From the NCBI RefSeq assembly GCF_037039395.1, contig NZ_CP146241.1:186001-250000 (forward strand): 64,000 bases of DNA, written 5' to 3'. Under the pieces are notes generated by a model, which did no database searches, was not told the origin of the DNA, and saw only the letters and a program-made list of their open reading frames with translations. Position numbers and translations under genes: made by a program. Source of the DNA: Agrobacterium vitis (GTDB lineage: Bacteria > Pseudomonadota > Alphaproteobacteria > Rhizobiales > Rhizobiaceae). Below are positions 35,316 through 44,291 of the stretch, one piece after another (positions within the stretch are counted from its first letter, which is position 1; each line of letters opens with the position of its first letter).

Positions 35316-37385
35316 ATGACGGACAAAACTATCCGTGTCTCCACCGATGTCGGCGGCACTTTTACGGATCTGGTTTATTTCGAAACCGATCGCGTGAGCG
35401 GCGTACAGACCGTGCGCACGGAAAAATCGGACACGACCCCTCCAGACTTTGAAAAGGGCGTGCTCAACGTGCTGGACAAGGCCGGAGTCGATATCGCCAG
35501 CGTCGATTTGTTCGCTCACGGCACCACCGTCATCATCAATGCGTTGACGGAGCGCAAAGGCGCGAAGGTCGGGTTGATCACCACGAAGGGTTTCCGGGAC
35601 GCGCTCGAAATCGGACGCGGCAACCGGCCCGACTTCTTCAACCTGATGTACCGCAAGCCGGCGCCTTTCGTGCCGCGCCACCTGCGGCAGGAACTGCAGG
35701 GGCGGATGGACTATCAGGGCCGGGAAACCATACCGCTTGACCTTTCCGTACTCGACACCATCCTTGCCGGATTCAAGGCTGAGAAGGTGGAGGCAATCGC
35801 CATTTGCCTTCTGCATTCCTATGCCAACCCTGCGCATGAAAGCGCCGTTCTGCAGGCGATCCATGAACGCTGGCCGGAGATTGCTGCCGTCGCCTCCCAC
35901 CAGATCACCCGCGAGTGGCGCGAATACGAGCGCTCCAACACTACGGTGCTTTCGGCCTATGTACAGCCAAAGGCGCAGCGCTATCTCGAAAAGCTGGAAA
36001 CCGGCCTGAGGGACAAGGGATATCGCGGCAACCTGTTCATCATGCAGTCCAATTGCGGCGTCGATTCTGTCGATGCCGTGAAGGCCGTGCCGATCACCAT
36101 GGTCGAAAGCGGGCCTGCCTCCGGCTTCTGGGGTGCTGCCGAGCTTGGCCGCATCATCAACGAACCCAACGTCCTGGCGCTCGACATCGGCGGCACCACC
36201 GCCAAATGCTCGCTAATCGAGAATGGGCAGGTGCGGATCAAGACCGACTACTGGATTGAGCGCAACAAAACATCGGCCGGTTATCCCATCATGGTGCCGG
36301 TGGTCGATCTGGTGGAAATCGGCAATGGCGGCGGCTCGATCGCCTGGGTGGACGACTTCAACAAGCTTCATGTCGGTCCGCAGTCCGCGGGCGCATCGCC
36401 CGGCCCCGCCGCTTACGGCAGGGGTGGAACGAACGTCACAACGACGGATGCCAATCTGGCACTTGGCCGCATCAATCGCGACTATTTCTGCGGCGGCTCA
36501 GTCGTCGCCGACATGGCGGCGCTCAATACGGCATTGGACATACTTGCCGGGCAACTCGGCGTCTCCCCCACCGAGGCTGCGCGCGGCATTGTCCGCATCG
36601 CGAATTCCAACATGGTCAATGCCCTCAAGTTGGTTTCCGTCAATCGCGGTTACGATCCGCGCGACTTCACTCTGGTGGCTTTCGGCGGTGGCGGCGCCAT
36701 GCATGCCGTGTCGCTCGGCCAGGAACTGAATGTCAAGAAGGTGGTGATCCCGCGCGGAGCCTCGGTCTTTTCTGCCTGGGGCATGATGATGTCGGATCTG
36801 CGCCGGGATTATTTCGTCACCCGCCTGCTAGACGAAACGGATCACGCAGCACTCGACGATCTGGTCTCGCAGACGATAGCGCTTGCCGTGTCAGAGTTTG
36901 CGCATGAAGGGGTCGAGGCTGCGAAGGTGACCATGCGCCCGCTGATCCGCTGCCGCTACCGCAACCAGGAATTTGCCGTCGAGGTTCCGGTCATCTCCGG
37001 GCCGATAGGCGCGGAAGAGACCGCCCGCATGGTGGCGGATTTCCACGAGATCTACGAGCGAGAATACACCTACCGGCTGGATGCCGACGTCGAAATCATC
37101 GGCCTGCATCTGATCGCGTCGAGCGAAATCGGCAAGCTGGAGCTTGTTCCCTTGCCACGAACCGGAGCGTCAGTCGAGCAGGCCGTCAAGGGTCGCCGCA
37201 GCGTGGACTACGCGACGGAAGGTGTCCACGAAGCCGCGATCTATGACGCGAGAAAGCTCGAGCCGGGAATGCAGTTCGCCGGACCGGCAATCATCGAGGA
37301 TCCCGGCACCACCATCGTCGTTCACCCAGGCAATATCGTCCTGATCGACGATTACGGCAACACGCATATCACCATCCGGAGTTGA
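35316..37385 (+). CDS. hyuA: Hydantoinase A/oxoprolinase A-family protein (system 2)
   Basis: A 689-residue ATP-binding subunit: STDVGGTFTDLVYFETD, LFAHGTTVIINALTERKG, ALDIGGTTAKCSLI and VAFGGGGAMHAVSLGQEL. AYGRGGTNVTTTDANLALG is conserved. The gene follows the transporter by 56 bp, and HyuB follows after 4 bp. It would phosphorylate a ring carbonyl or carboxylate with ATP before HyuB-assisted hydrolysis. It is clearly divergent from the system 1 HyuA, so the two operons probably act on different imported compounds. Confidence 0.87.
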   Translation: MTDKTIRVSTDVGGTFTDLVYFETDRVSGVQTVRTEKSDTTPPDFEKGVLNVLDKAGVDIASVDLFAHGTTVIINALTERKGAKVGLITTKGFRDALEIGRGNRPDFFNLMYRKPAPFVPRHLRQELQGRMDYQGRETIPLDLSVLDTILAGFKAEKVEAIAICLLHSYANPAHESAVLQAIHERWPEIAAVASHQITREWREYERSNTTVLSAYVQPKAQRYLEKLETGLRDKGYRGNLFIMQSNCGVDSVDAVKAVPITMVESGPASGFWGAAELGRIINEPNVLALDIGGTTAKCSLIENGQVRIKTDYWIERNKTSAGYPIMVPVVDLVEIGNGGGSIAWVDDFNKLHVGPQSAGASPGPAAYGRGGTNVTTTDANLALGRINRDYFCGGSVVADMAALNTALDILAGQLGVSPTEAARGIVRIANSNMVNALKLVSVNRGYDPRDFTLVAFGGGGAMHAVSLGQELNVKKVVIPRGASVFSAWGMMMSDLRRDYFVTRLLDETDHAALDDLVSQTIALAVSEFAHEGVEAAKVTMRPLIRCRYRNQEFAVEVPVISGPIGAEETARMVADFHEIYEREYTYRLDADVEIIGLHLIASSEIGKLELVPLPRTGASVEQAVKGRRSVDYATEGVHEAAIYDARKLEPGMQFAGPAIIEDPGTTIVVHPGNIVLIDDYGNTHITIRS

Positions 37386-37389
37386 TCTG

Positions 37390-39045
37390 ATGACCGAGCC
37401 CCACGATCCCGTTACTTTCGACATCATCCAGAACGCGCTGGAAGCGGTGGCCGACGAGATGTTCGTTGCTCAGCGCAAGACCTCAATGAGCGCTATCATT
37501 TACGAGGTCCTCGACCTGTCCACCTCCGTCCTCGACAAGGATGGTCAGATCGCCGCATCGGGCGCCGGCATTCCCGCCTTCATCGGCGTGCTCGACAAGG
37601 CGATCGCCGGCATCTTCAAGAAGTACAAGCCGGAAGAGATCCGGCCGGGCGATCTTTTCGCCTCCAACGACCCGTATTTCGGCGGCGTCACCCACCTGAA
37701 CGACATGGTTCTGGCCGCCCCGGTCTTTTACGACGGCAAGCTGATCGCCTGGGTTGCCAACATCGCCCACTGGAACGATGTCGGCGGCAACGTTCCGGGT
37801 TCCATGTCATCGGATGCGACTGAAATCTTCCAGGAGGGGATCCGCATTCCTGCGGTGAAGCTGTTCGAAGAAGGACGTGCGAACCAGGCGGTTTTCGACA
37901 TTCTCTACGTCAATACGCGACTGCCGGACTTTCTGCGCGGCGATCTCTGGGCGGGCATTGCTGGATTGCGGATTGGCGAGCGGCGCATTCTGGAACTGGT
38001 AACCAAATACGGCCCGGCCACATTCGAGGCTGCCGTGGCCGACTTCATGGCATTCGGCGCGCGCCGCGCCCGCGCTGCCCTCAAGCGCATCCCGGCCGGC
38101 ACCTACACATTCGAGGAAGAGCAGGATACCGGCGCGATCCATAAGGTTTCCCTCACCATCACCGATGAGGAATTCATCGTGGATCTGCGCGACAATCCCG
38201 CACAGAAGGGCTCGTCCAATTCCAGCCGCGAAGGCACCGAAATTGCCGTCCAGCTCGCCTTCAAATCCTTCACGGACCCGGAAGCGCCCGGTAATGGCGG
38301 CTTCTTCCAACCGCTCAAGGTAATCACAAAGCCAGGCACCATCTTCCATGTCGAGGCACCGGGCGCGCTCGGCTATTATTCAGAGGTCGAGATACGCCTT
38401 TTCGACATGCTGTTGCGGGCCCTCTCCTCGCACTTTCCCGGCGTCGTCCCCGCTGGCAATTTTGCCTCCATCTGCGGTACGGTAGTGGGCGGACCGCATC
38501 CCGTCACCGGACGTCATTACACGATCGTCGAGCCACAGGTGGGCGGCTGGGGTGCCTGGGAGGGTTACGACGGGAACAGCGGCCAGTTTTCCGGATTTCA
38601 CGGCGAGACCTTCAATTGCCCGGCCGAGATCGCCGAAGCCCGTTATGGCCTGTCGGTGGACCAGGCCATGCTGAACGCGGAGCCCGGCGGCGAGGGCCAG
38701 TGGCGCGGCGGCAAAGGGATCGACGTCCATTACCGTGTGCTGGCCGACAATAATTTCCTGTCAGTGGGCTACACCCGCACCCGCATCCCGCCATGGGGCG
38801 TGGCGGGCGGGCTCGACGGGTCGGTCAATTATGTGGAAGTTCGGCGGACGGACGGCACCCGCGAACGCCTGTCCTTTGCAACCAATGTCGTTGTCAACAC
38901 CGGCGACGTCATCCGTGTCGTAACCGGCAATGGCGGCGGCTTTGGCGACCCCAAACTGCGTGCGCCCGAAGCCGTCGCCGAAGACATCAAGAACGGCTAC
39001 CTGACGGAAGAAAGAGCACAGGCCGTCCATGGTTATGCCGGTTAA
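37390..39045 (+). CDS. hyuB: Hydantoinase B/oxoprolinase B-family protein (system 2)
   Basis: A 551-residue HyuB subunit: VTFDIIQNALEAVADEMFVA, FASNDPYFGGVTHLNDM, VANIAHWNDVGGNVPGSMS and C-terminal VAGGLDGSVN and GNGGGFGDPKLR. The system 1 protein reads YNWPYGTGSHPQDM at the second motif, so substrate preference is likely different. This is the last gene of the plus-strand operon; an IS6 remnant on the opposite strand lies beyond it. Confidence 0.87.
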   Translation: MTEPHDPVTFDIIQNALEAVADEMFVAQRKTSMSAIIYEVLDLSTSVLDKDGQIAASGAGIPAFIGVLDKAIAGIFKKYKPEEIRPGDLFASNDPYFGGVTHLNDMVLAAPVFYDGKLIAWVANIAHWNDVGGNVPGSMSSDATEIFQEGIRIPAVKLFEEGRANQAVFDILYVNTRLPDFLRGDLWAGIAGLRIGERRILELVTKYGPATFEAAVADFMAFGARRARAALKRIPAGTYTFEEEQDTGAIHKVSLTITDEEFIVDLRDNPAQKGSSNSSREGTEIAVQLAFKSFTDPEAPGNGGFFQPLKVITKPGTIFHVEAPGALGYYSEVEIRLFDMLLRALSSHFPGVVPAGNFASICGTVVGGPHPVTGRHYTIVEPQVGGWGAWEGYDGNSGQFSGFHGETFNCPAEIAEARYGLSVDQAMLNAEPGGEGQWRGGKGIDVHYRVLADNNFLSVGYTRTRIPPWGVAGGLDGSVNYVEVRRTDGTRERLSFATNVVVNTGDVIRVVTGNGGGFGDPKLRAPEAVAEDIKNGYLTEERAQAVHGYAG

Positions 39046-39171
39046 CCAACATGCCCTGGTTAAACGCCGCGGCAATACAAGCGGTCAGTGTCTGCCGGAA
39101 AATAGCGGCGGGACTTTCAGCAAACTATTGCTTCGACGACGTCTGCAGGCACTGTAAACCTAGAGCATTGT

Positions 39172-39388
39172 TCACAAAACGTGAATCGTTACCTGTTTGA
39201 TTTTGATGGATTTCATGATCCCCTTTTGAGCTGCATACGCGCGGCGGGATGGAACTGAAAAGCAATTGCGGCTAGCGGAATGCAAGGAGACGAACCGTTG
39301 CAATGCTCCTGGAGATCGGTGGCCTTGCATGGTTCGTTCTGGTTTTCGAAACGGCAGGTGGCTATTCTCAGCCCTATTGTTGAGACAG
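39172..39388 (-). pseudogene. IS6-family transposase, C-terminal remnant
   Basis: Minus-strand translation gives NNRAENSHLPFRKPERTMQG, then HRSPGALQRFVSLHSASRNC and FSVPSRRAYA before diverging to a stop at 39172. This is the conserved C-terminal third of IS6 transposases, with the catalytic Glu (AEN) retained. It shares long nucleotide identity with the remnant at 10609-10915 (for example GAACTGAAAAGCAATTGCGG) but in opposite orientation. Upstream the similarity ends within the 3' end of the hydantoinase C gene. The gap 39046-39171 shows nothing recognisable. Confidence 0.82.
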
Positions 39389-40633
39389 GAGATGCAAGCT
39401 TGCAGTCAGCAGCACTTGCGCCCCTGCAACAGAATCCGCAGGCTTTACATACTCTTCTTCGTTATGGCTCAACCCATCTCGGCATGGAGTGAAAATCATC
39501 GCAGAGGGTGCGACACGATTGATGAAGAGTGCATCGTGAAAAGCACCGGACACCATAGATTTATGGGCAAAACCGGCATCAATCGCGGCGCTCTCCAGTA
39601 TGGTAACCAAATGATCCGTGAAACGAGCTGGAGGCATATCGAAGAGCAGTTCTATTTCGAGATCACATCCATTTTCCCCTGCGTGATCTTGCATAACCTT
39701 GCGTATCTTCGCTTCGATCAGATCCAGTTGCTCAAAATTGGGGTGGCGAATATCCAGTGAAAACGTCACCGCTGACGGAATGGCATTGATGGCCCCCGGC
39801 TCCAGCGAAAACCGGCCGACTGTCAGGCGTGAATGGGCATCTTGCGGCATGATTTCATTATAGAGCATGTTCAAGCCGGAAACGGCGGCGCGCATGGGGT
39901 CTTTGCGGTAGGACAGTGCTGTGGTGCCTGCATGGGCAGTCTGGCCCGAGATGGTGACCTGAAGCCAGCGAGTGCCTTGAATGCCCGTGACGATGCCGAT
40001 TGGCAAACCCTCTTTTTCCAAGGATGGGCCTTGCTCGATATGCACTTCAAGATAAGCAAACACCGGAAAGCCCAGCGGCCTCATGGCAGCACCTTGCAAA
40101 TCAGCAAGCGTTGCTGCCAAGTCATCGGAAAGCAGCGCGCCATCCGTTGCCCGCGCCATAGGCCATGCGACGGGAATAACCGTTTGCGAAAAGGCCGTGG
40201 ACCCCATGCATCCGGGTGCAAAACGGCAGCCTTCTTCATTGGTAAAGGCAACGACTTCCACCGCTCGCTCTGTCTCTATGCCGTGGTCTTCCAATGTTTC
40301 GAGCACTTCGAACGCGGAGAGTGTGCCAAGCGCACCATCAAACCGCCCGCCAGAGGGCTGGCTGTCGAGATGGCTGCCGATCAGCAGTGGCGGCAGATCT
40401 GGGTTTTGGCCCTCGCGGCGCAGGAACAGATTGGCGATCGGGTCTTGATAGACGGAAAACCCACGCGCCCGACCAAGATCGGCCAGCAATTGCCGCGCCT
40501 GACGATCAAGCACTGTGAGCGCCTGCCGATTAACACCGCCTTTGGGTGTCGCGCCAATCGCGGCGAATTGGTCCAATCGGGCCAAAAGCCGCTCGCCATT
40601 GACCTGTAACAGTTCGTTTCCCGCATCTGCCAT
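39374..40633 (-). CDS. HyuC/allantoate amidohydrolase-like M20 enzyme
   Basis: A 419-residue N-carbamoyl-amino-acid hydrolase/ureidoglycolate-type amidohydrolase of the M20 family. Metal ligands are LIGSHLDSQPSGGRFDGALG near 81-100 and the EEG triad NEEGCRFAPGCMGS near 131; LEVHIEQGPSLE and the final H in GLSHNEEEYVKPAD are also present. The last codons (LHLLSQQ then TAG) lie at the junction with the IS6 remnant, whose NNRAEN codons overlap the stop, so the original C-terminus may be trimmed by a few residues. It sits 5 bp downstream of BtpA. A role with HyuAB or in ureide degradation is possible. Confidence 0.86.
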   Translation of the reverse strand: MADAGNELLQVNGERLLARLDQFAAIGATPKGGVNRQALTVLDRQARQLLADLGRARGFSVYQDPIANLFLRREGQNPDLPPLLIGSHLDSQPSGGRFDGALGTLSAFEVLETLEDHGIETERAVEVVAFTNEEGCRFAPGCMGSTAFSQTVIPVAWPMARATDGALLSDDLAATLADLQGAAMRPLGFPVFAYLEVHIEQGPSLEKEGLPIGIVTGIQGTRWLQVTISGQTAHAGTTALSYRKDPMRAAVSGLNMLYNEIMPQDAHSRLTVGRFSLEPGAINAIPSAVTFSLDIRHPNFEQLDLIEAKIRKVMQDHAGENGCDLEIELLFDMPPARFTDHLVTILESAAIDAGFAHKSMVSGAFHDALFINRVAPSAMIFTPCRDGLSHNEEEYVKPADSVAGAQVLLTASLHLLSQQ

Positions 40634-40638
40634 GGTAT

Positions 40639-41481
40639 TTACGCCTTCAAACCGGGCTGGGCCGCCGCCACAAAAGCCTTGACCCGCTCAATATCCACCG
40701 GGTTCCACCAGACGTCGCCATGCTTGAGGGATGAAGCGACGATAACCCCGTGGGTGCGTTTCAGGATCTCGACGATATTATTCTTGGAAACACCTGACCC
40801 CACCAAAAGAGGCAGATGCGTCGCCGCTCCAATTTCTTCAATCTCCTCCATCGTCGCCGTATTGCCAGTACGCTGGCCGGTGGCAATCACCGCATCGGCA
40901 TCGAAAAAGGCGAGATCGCGGGTGAGTTCCTGAATGGTGCGGTCTGCGGTGATGGCGTGGGCACCGTGCTTAACGTGGCTGTCAGCAAACACCTTGATAT
41001 GTTCGGCCCGCAGCATGGAACGGTAGCGCATGGCTTCTGCCGCCCGTCCTTCCATGAAGCCTTCATTGGCCACATAGGCATTGGCCCACTGGTTGACCCG
41101 CACGAATTTCGCCCCGCCCGCCATAGCGATGGCAAAGGCCGGAATGGGCGCATTGGCCAGGACATTGATGCCAAGCGGAACGCCAACTGAGCGGCAGATA
41201 CGGTCGGTGACCACGCTCATGAAAGCGGATGTTTCCGGCCCAATGTTATCCGGCTTGGAAAAGGGAATATCGCCGTGGTTTTCAATGATCAGTCCATGCA
41301 TTCCGCCCTCGATCAGCGCTTCTGCATCTCGCATACAGGTATCGTAAATCTCAGTCATACTTGCACCGCGGTAGCGCGGCGCACCGGGAAAAGCCGGGCA
41401 ATGGATCATGCCGATCAACGCCTTGTCGCGGTCAAAAATTTCTCGCATAGTGCTTGATGTATTGTCGGATATGTTCAGCAT
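40639..41481 (-). CDS. BtpA/SgcQ-family TIM-barrel protein
   Basis: A 280-residue member of the BtpA family, recognisable by ALIGMIHCPAFPGAPRYRGAS, DAEALIEGGMHGLIIENHGDIPF, PLGINVLANAP and the phosphate-loop end LLVGSGVSKNNIVEIL. BtpA was first linked to photosystem I stability, but relatives sit in sugar gene clusters. The start MLNISDNTSS at 41481 lies 42 bp from the divergent kinase gene; the open frame extends much further but only as the antisense of that kinase. A phosphosugar or nucleoside-derived substrate fits the kinase and transporter nearby. Confidence 0.82.
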   Translation of the reverse strand: MLNISDNTSSTMREIFDRDKALIGMIHCPAFPGAPRYRGASMTEIYDTCMRDAEALIEGGMHGLIIENHGDIPFSKPDNIGPETSAFMSVVTDRICRSVGVPLGINVLANAPIPAFAIAMAGGAKFVRVNQWANAYVANEGFMEGRAAEAMRYRSMLRAEHIKVFADSHVKHGAHAITADRTIQELTRDLAFFDADAVIATGQRTGNTATMEEIEEIGAATHLPLLVGSGVSKNNIVEILKRTHGVIVASSLKHGDVWWNPVDIERVKAFVAAAQPGLKA

Positions 41482-41523
41482 TTCTCTTCCCTTTTGAAAG
41501 CCCGGTCTTTTTGAAAGTTTACC

Positions 41524-42420
41524 ATGCGTGCCTTCGTTATCGGCAATGTCGCAATCGATGAAATCATGTCTGTCCCGACCATGCCAGAGGCGGGTGCGTC
41601 GATTTTCGGCCAGCAGCAAAGCGCGGATCTGGGCGGCAAAGGTGCCAATCAGGCGATTGTGCTGGGCCGCACCGGTTTGAACACCACGCTGATTGCCGCT
41701 GTTGGCAGCGACCTTCGCGCCTCGCTGATCCGGCAGGGCCTCGCTGTGGAACCTGTTGATCTCCGTTTGATCGAGTTCGCCGATAAAGCCAGCGATGTCT
41801 CCATCATCTTCACCACACCGGACGGCGAAAACGCCATCATCACCACAACAGACTGTGCCACCAGCATCCGGCCAGAGCATGTTGCCGGTGCTTTGCAGGC
41901 AGCAAAACCAGGTGATTTCGCTATTTTGCAAGGCAATCTCAGCGATGACACCACGGCTGCCTTCCTACACGAGGCCAAACGCTGCGGCATGATCACCGCC
42001 TTCAACCCATCACCGCTTCGGCCCGGCTTTGCCGCCCTTTGGCCGCTGATCGACATCGCTTTTTTAAACCAGGGCGAAGCCGAAAAACTGACCGGGGAAC
42101 GTAGCGAAACCGCAGCCCAATGCCTGCGTGACGCCGGTGTTGGCACCGTCATCATTACCCTTGGCGGCAAGGGTGCGATCTTGGCGGATCGCACCGGCAC
42201 CACCACAATCCCAGCCGTTCGTTCCGTTGTTGTTGACACCACAGGCGCTGGCGACACGTTCATGGCGGTTACGCTGGCGTCCAGCAGTTTGCGCCATGTC
42301 ATGCCCGATGGGCTGGCGCTGCGCCATGCGGCACAGGCCGCCAGCATCACCGTCAGTCGCCGGGGAACCCGGTCGGCCTTTCCATCACAGACCGAGCTGG
42401 CCGCCATCCTCGCCACGTGA
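41524..42420 (+). CDS. PfkB-family carbohydrate kinase (ribokinase-like)
   Basis: A 298-residue ribokinase-fold kinase. GNVAIDEIMSVPTMPEAGAS is the substrate-binding start, DLGGKGANQAIVLGR is the family signature, and VDTTGAGDTFMAV supplies the anion hole with catalytic Asp near 240. It is on the plus strand between minus-strand genes and converges with the amidotransferase-like gene (5-bp gap). It would phosphorylate the sugar moiety imported by the ABC transporter at 44292-47064, or a sugar released from it. A nucleoside kinase role is also possible. Confidence 0.88.
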   Translation: MRAFVIGNVAIDEIMSVPTMPEAGASIFGQQQSADLGGKGANQAIVLGRTGLNTTLIAAVGSDLRASLIRQGLAVEPVDLRLIEFADKASDVSIIFTTPDGENAIITTTDCATSIRPEHVAGALQAAKPGDFAILQGNLSDDTTAAFLHEAKRCGMITAFNPSPLRPGFAALWPLIDIAFLNQGEAEKLTGERSETAAQCLRDAGVGTVIITLGGKGAILADRTGTTTIPAVRSVVVDTTGAGDTFMAVTLASSSLRHVMPDGLALRHAAQAASITVSRRGTRSAFPSQTELAAILAT

Positions 42421-42425
42421 GAGCA

Positions 42426-43190
42426 TCACCGCGCTTGCGTCATCCAGCCCAGAATATTCTTCCACAGCTTGCCATAGCCTTCCCATTCACAAAATGCAGG
42501 CGACAGCCAATGAGGGCCGATATCCGAGGTCCAGGCCACAGTGCGGCCCTTGCCAAACGTGCCTGTGACTAGAAGCGGGTGGCTGCCCTGATCCTCAGGC
42601 AGACGCACGATGACCTCCGCACCCTCGCGCACCTCAACCTCGTTGACGCCGAGCAGCAGCGGCCATTCGCCGCTCAAGCCAGCAACGGTTGGGTGATCGG
42701 GCTTGATCACATTGGCGGTGGAGCCTTCTGGAATTTCCACCCGGTCATCATAGGGCAGGCAGGTGACGGGCAGCACGTCTTCCACCGCTGTACGACGCCA
42801 GCGAGCCTTGCCGTCAATACCCTGAAACGAGAAATAACCGCCGACCATCAGCAGGTTACCGCCCTTTTCCACCCAGGCCTTGATCAGCTTCAGGCGGTTG
42901 GGAACGGTTTTGGAATGCAGCCAGACGGCAGGCGGTAGCAGCAGGGAATTCGCCCCGATGTCGGAGAGGATGATGGCATCATAGGCATCCAGACCGGTCA
43001 TCTCGAAGGGGAATTTTTCCACGGCTTCATGGGCAGGCATATAGGTCAGCTCAAATTCGCTCCCCTCCAGCGCCTTTACCAGCGGTTCTGCGCCCAGATG
43101 AAAGGTGACGCTGCCGAATTGGTCAAAACCTTTGTAATGGGTGGCGGAGCTGACCCAGCTTTCACCCACGAGGAGAATTTTCTTTGTCAT
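42426..43190 (-). CDS. Glutamine amidotransferase-like protein (DUF1355-type)
   Basis: A 254-residue protein with the class I glutamine-amidotransferase-like fold used by PF07090-type cytosolic proteins: KKILLVGESWVSSATHYKGFD, YDAIILSDIGANSLLLPP, EKGGNLLMVGGYFSFQG and the C-terminal GRTVAWTSDIGPHW. There is no obvious Cys-His-Glu triad of true glutaminases (no nucleophilic-elbow Cys after the GGY strand), so an amidotransferase reaction is doubtful. It is the last gene of the LacI-transport operon, 30 bp after the phosphotriesterase-family gene. Confidence 0.75.
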   Translation of the reverse strand: MTKKILLVGESWVSSATHYKGFDQFGSVTFHLGAEPLVKALEGSEFELTYMPAHEAVEKFPFEMTGLDAYDAIILSDIGANSLLLPPAVWLHSKTVPNRLKLIKAWVEKGGNLLMVGGYFSFQGIDGKARWRRTAVEDVLPVTCLPYDDRVEIPEGSTANVIKPDHPTVAGLSGEWPLLLGVNEVEVREGAEVIVRLPEDQGSHPLLVTGTFGKGRTVAWTSDIGPHWLSPAFCEWEGYGKLWKNILGWMTQAR

Positions 43191-43220
43191 GATATGTGTT
43201 CCTTATCTATGCAACAGGTC

Positions 43221-44288
43221 TCAGGCACCAGCCTGAAAGACCGAACGGGGATTGTCCCGCATGAGGGTGGTGAGAGCGTCAGAACTGAGGCCGTGACGCT
43301 GGAGGCGCGGCAAGAAATGCCGGAGAATATAGGCGTAGCCATTGCCGCCATAGCGGCTGAGCATCATCTTCAAAAACACATCATGGGAGAGCAGGATGCG
43401 GTCGAGATGGCCCATCTCCACCAGCTTGACGATGGCGCGGGCGGCATCCTCATCGCTGGGGCATTGCACCTGCTGATCGGCGTAGAAAAAATCCATGCCG
43501 ATCATGTCATATTCAATAAAGGCACCTCGGCTGGCCAATTCGCCTTGATAAGTCAGATCATCATGAGATGGGTTCATGTGGCACAACACAATATGGCGCA
43601 GGTCTGCGCCTTCTTCGGCGGCTATTTCCAGCACTTTATGGCCTAGCCGGTACCAACCGGGCAGATGCACCATCAGCGGCAGGCCGGTGCGTAGCTGCGC
43701 CTGCGCTGCGGCCCGCAGTGACTTTTCTTCCTCAGCGGTAAAATCAGACGATACGCCAATTTCACCAATCAACCCGATTTTGACATCGGTGCCATCGACG
43801 CCGACCAGTGCCTCAGCCACGATTTCATCGGCAATGGCCTCCACCGTCATCTCCGCCACCTTGGCGGGGTGGGATGAGGCCAGATAATAGCCAGCTCCCA
43901 TCACGATATTCAGCCCGGATGCCTTGGCAATACGGCGGAGCGCCAGAGGATTGCGGCCAATGCCCTGACAGGTTGGCTCCACCACGGTCTTGCCACCCGC
44001 TTTGGCAAAATCCATCAGCTCAAGGATGGCCAAAGGCTCATCATCCAGGGTGATATTGTGCTTGTTGACAAAGGGGTCCTGGCGCAATTCGCCGAGGATC
44101 TCCATGCAGACAAAGCCTTCCGCCAGATATTGCCGATCAGGCGTTTTGGGCTGATGCCACCAGCAGCGGCAGTCGTTGAGGATATGCTCGTGCATCAAGG
44201 TTACGCCCATCTCGTCCACGCAGATGGGGCCGGCCACCGTCATCACTTTGCCGGAGCGGATGTGAGCCTCAGAGAGTTCACTGGTCAT
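43221..44288 (-). CDS. Phosphotriesterase-family metal-dependent hydrolase
   Basis: A 355-residue amidohydrolase-superfamily protein of the phosphotriesterase/PLL branch. It starts with the metal motif MGVTLMHEHILND near 28-40 (HxH), then KTVVEPTCQGIGRNPLAL. The bridging residue seems to be Glu in IGEIGVSSDF; VHLPGWYR, IVLCHMNPSHDD and LLSHDVFLK supply the later His/His/Asp ligands. Most homologues are lactonases or sugar-phosphate hydrolases rather than pesticide hydrolases. In this operon it probably opens a lactone or hydrolyses a carboxylate/phosphate conjugate of the imported sugar. Confidence 0.82.
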   Translation of the reverse strand: MTSELSEAHIRSGKVMTVAGPICVDEMGVTLMHEHILNDCRCWWHQPKTPDRQYLAEGFVCMEILGELRQDPFVNKHNITLDDEPLAILELMDFAKAGGKTVVEPTCQGIGRNPLALRRIAKASGLNIVMGAGYYLASSHPAKVAEMTVEAIADEIVAEALVGVDGTDVKIGLIGEIGVSSDFTAEEEKSLRAAAQAQLRTGLPLMVHLPGWYRLGHKVLEIAAEEGADLRHIVLCHMNPSHDDLTYQGELASRGAFIEYDMIGMDFFYADQQVQCPSDEDAARAIVKLVEMGHLDRILLSHDVFLKMMLSRYGGNGYAYILRHFLPRLQRHGLSSDALTTLMRDNPRSVFQAGA

Positions 44289-44291
44289 ATC

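Noticed and set aside
34707..35900. Long antisense open frame over the permease and hyuA start
   Set aside because: Composition artefact; the plus-strand genes have strong motifs and ribosome-binding sites.
41482..41931. N-terminal extension of BtpA by about 150 codons
   Set aside because: The stretch is antisense to the ribokinase-type gene and has no similarity to the BtpA family; start at 41481 is family-like.
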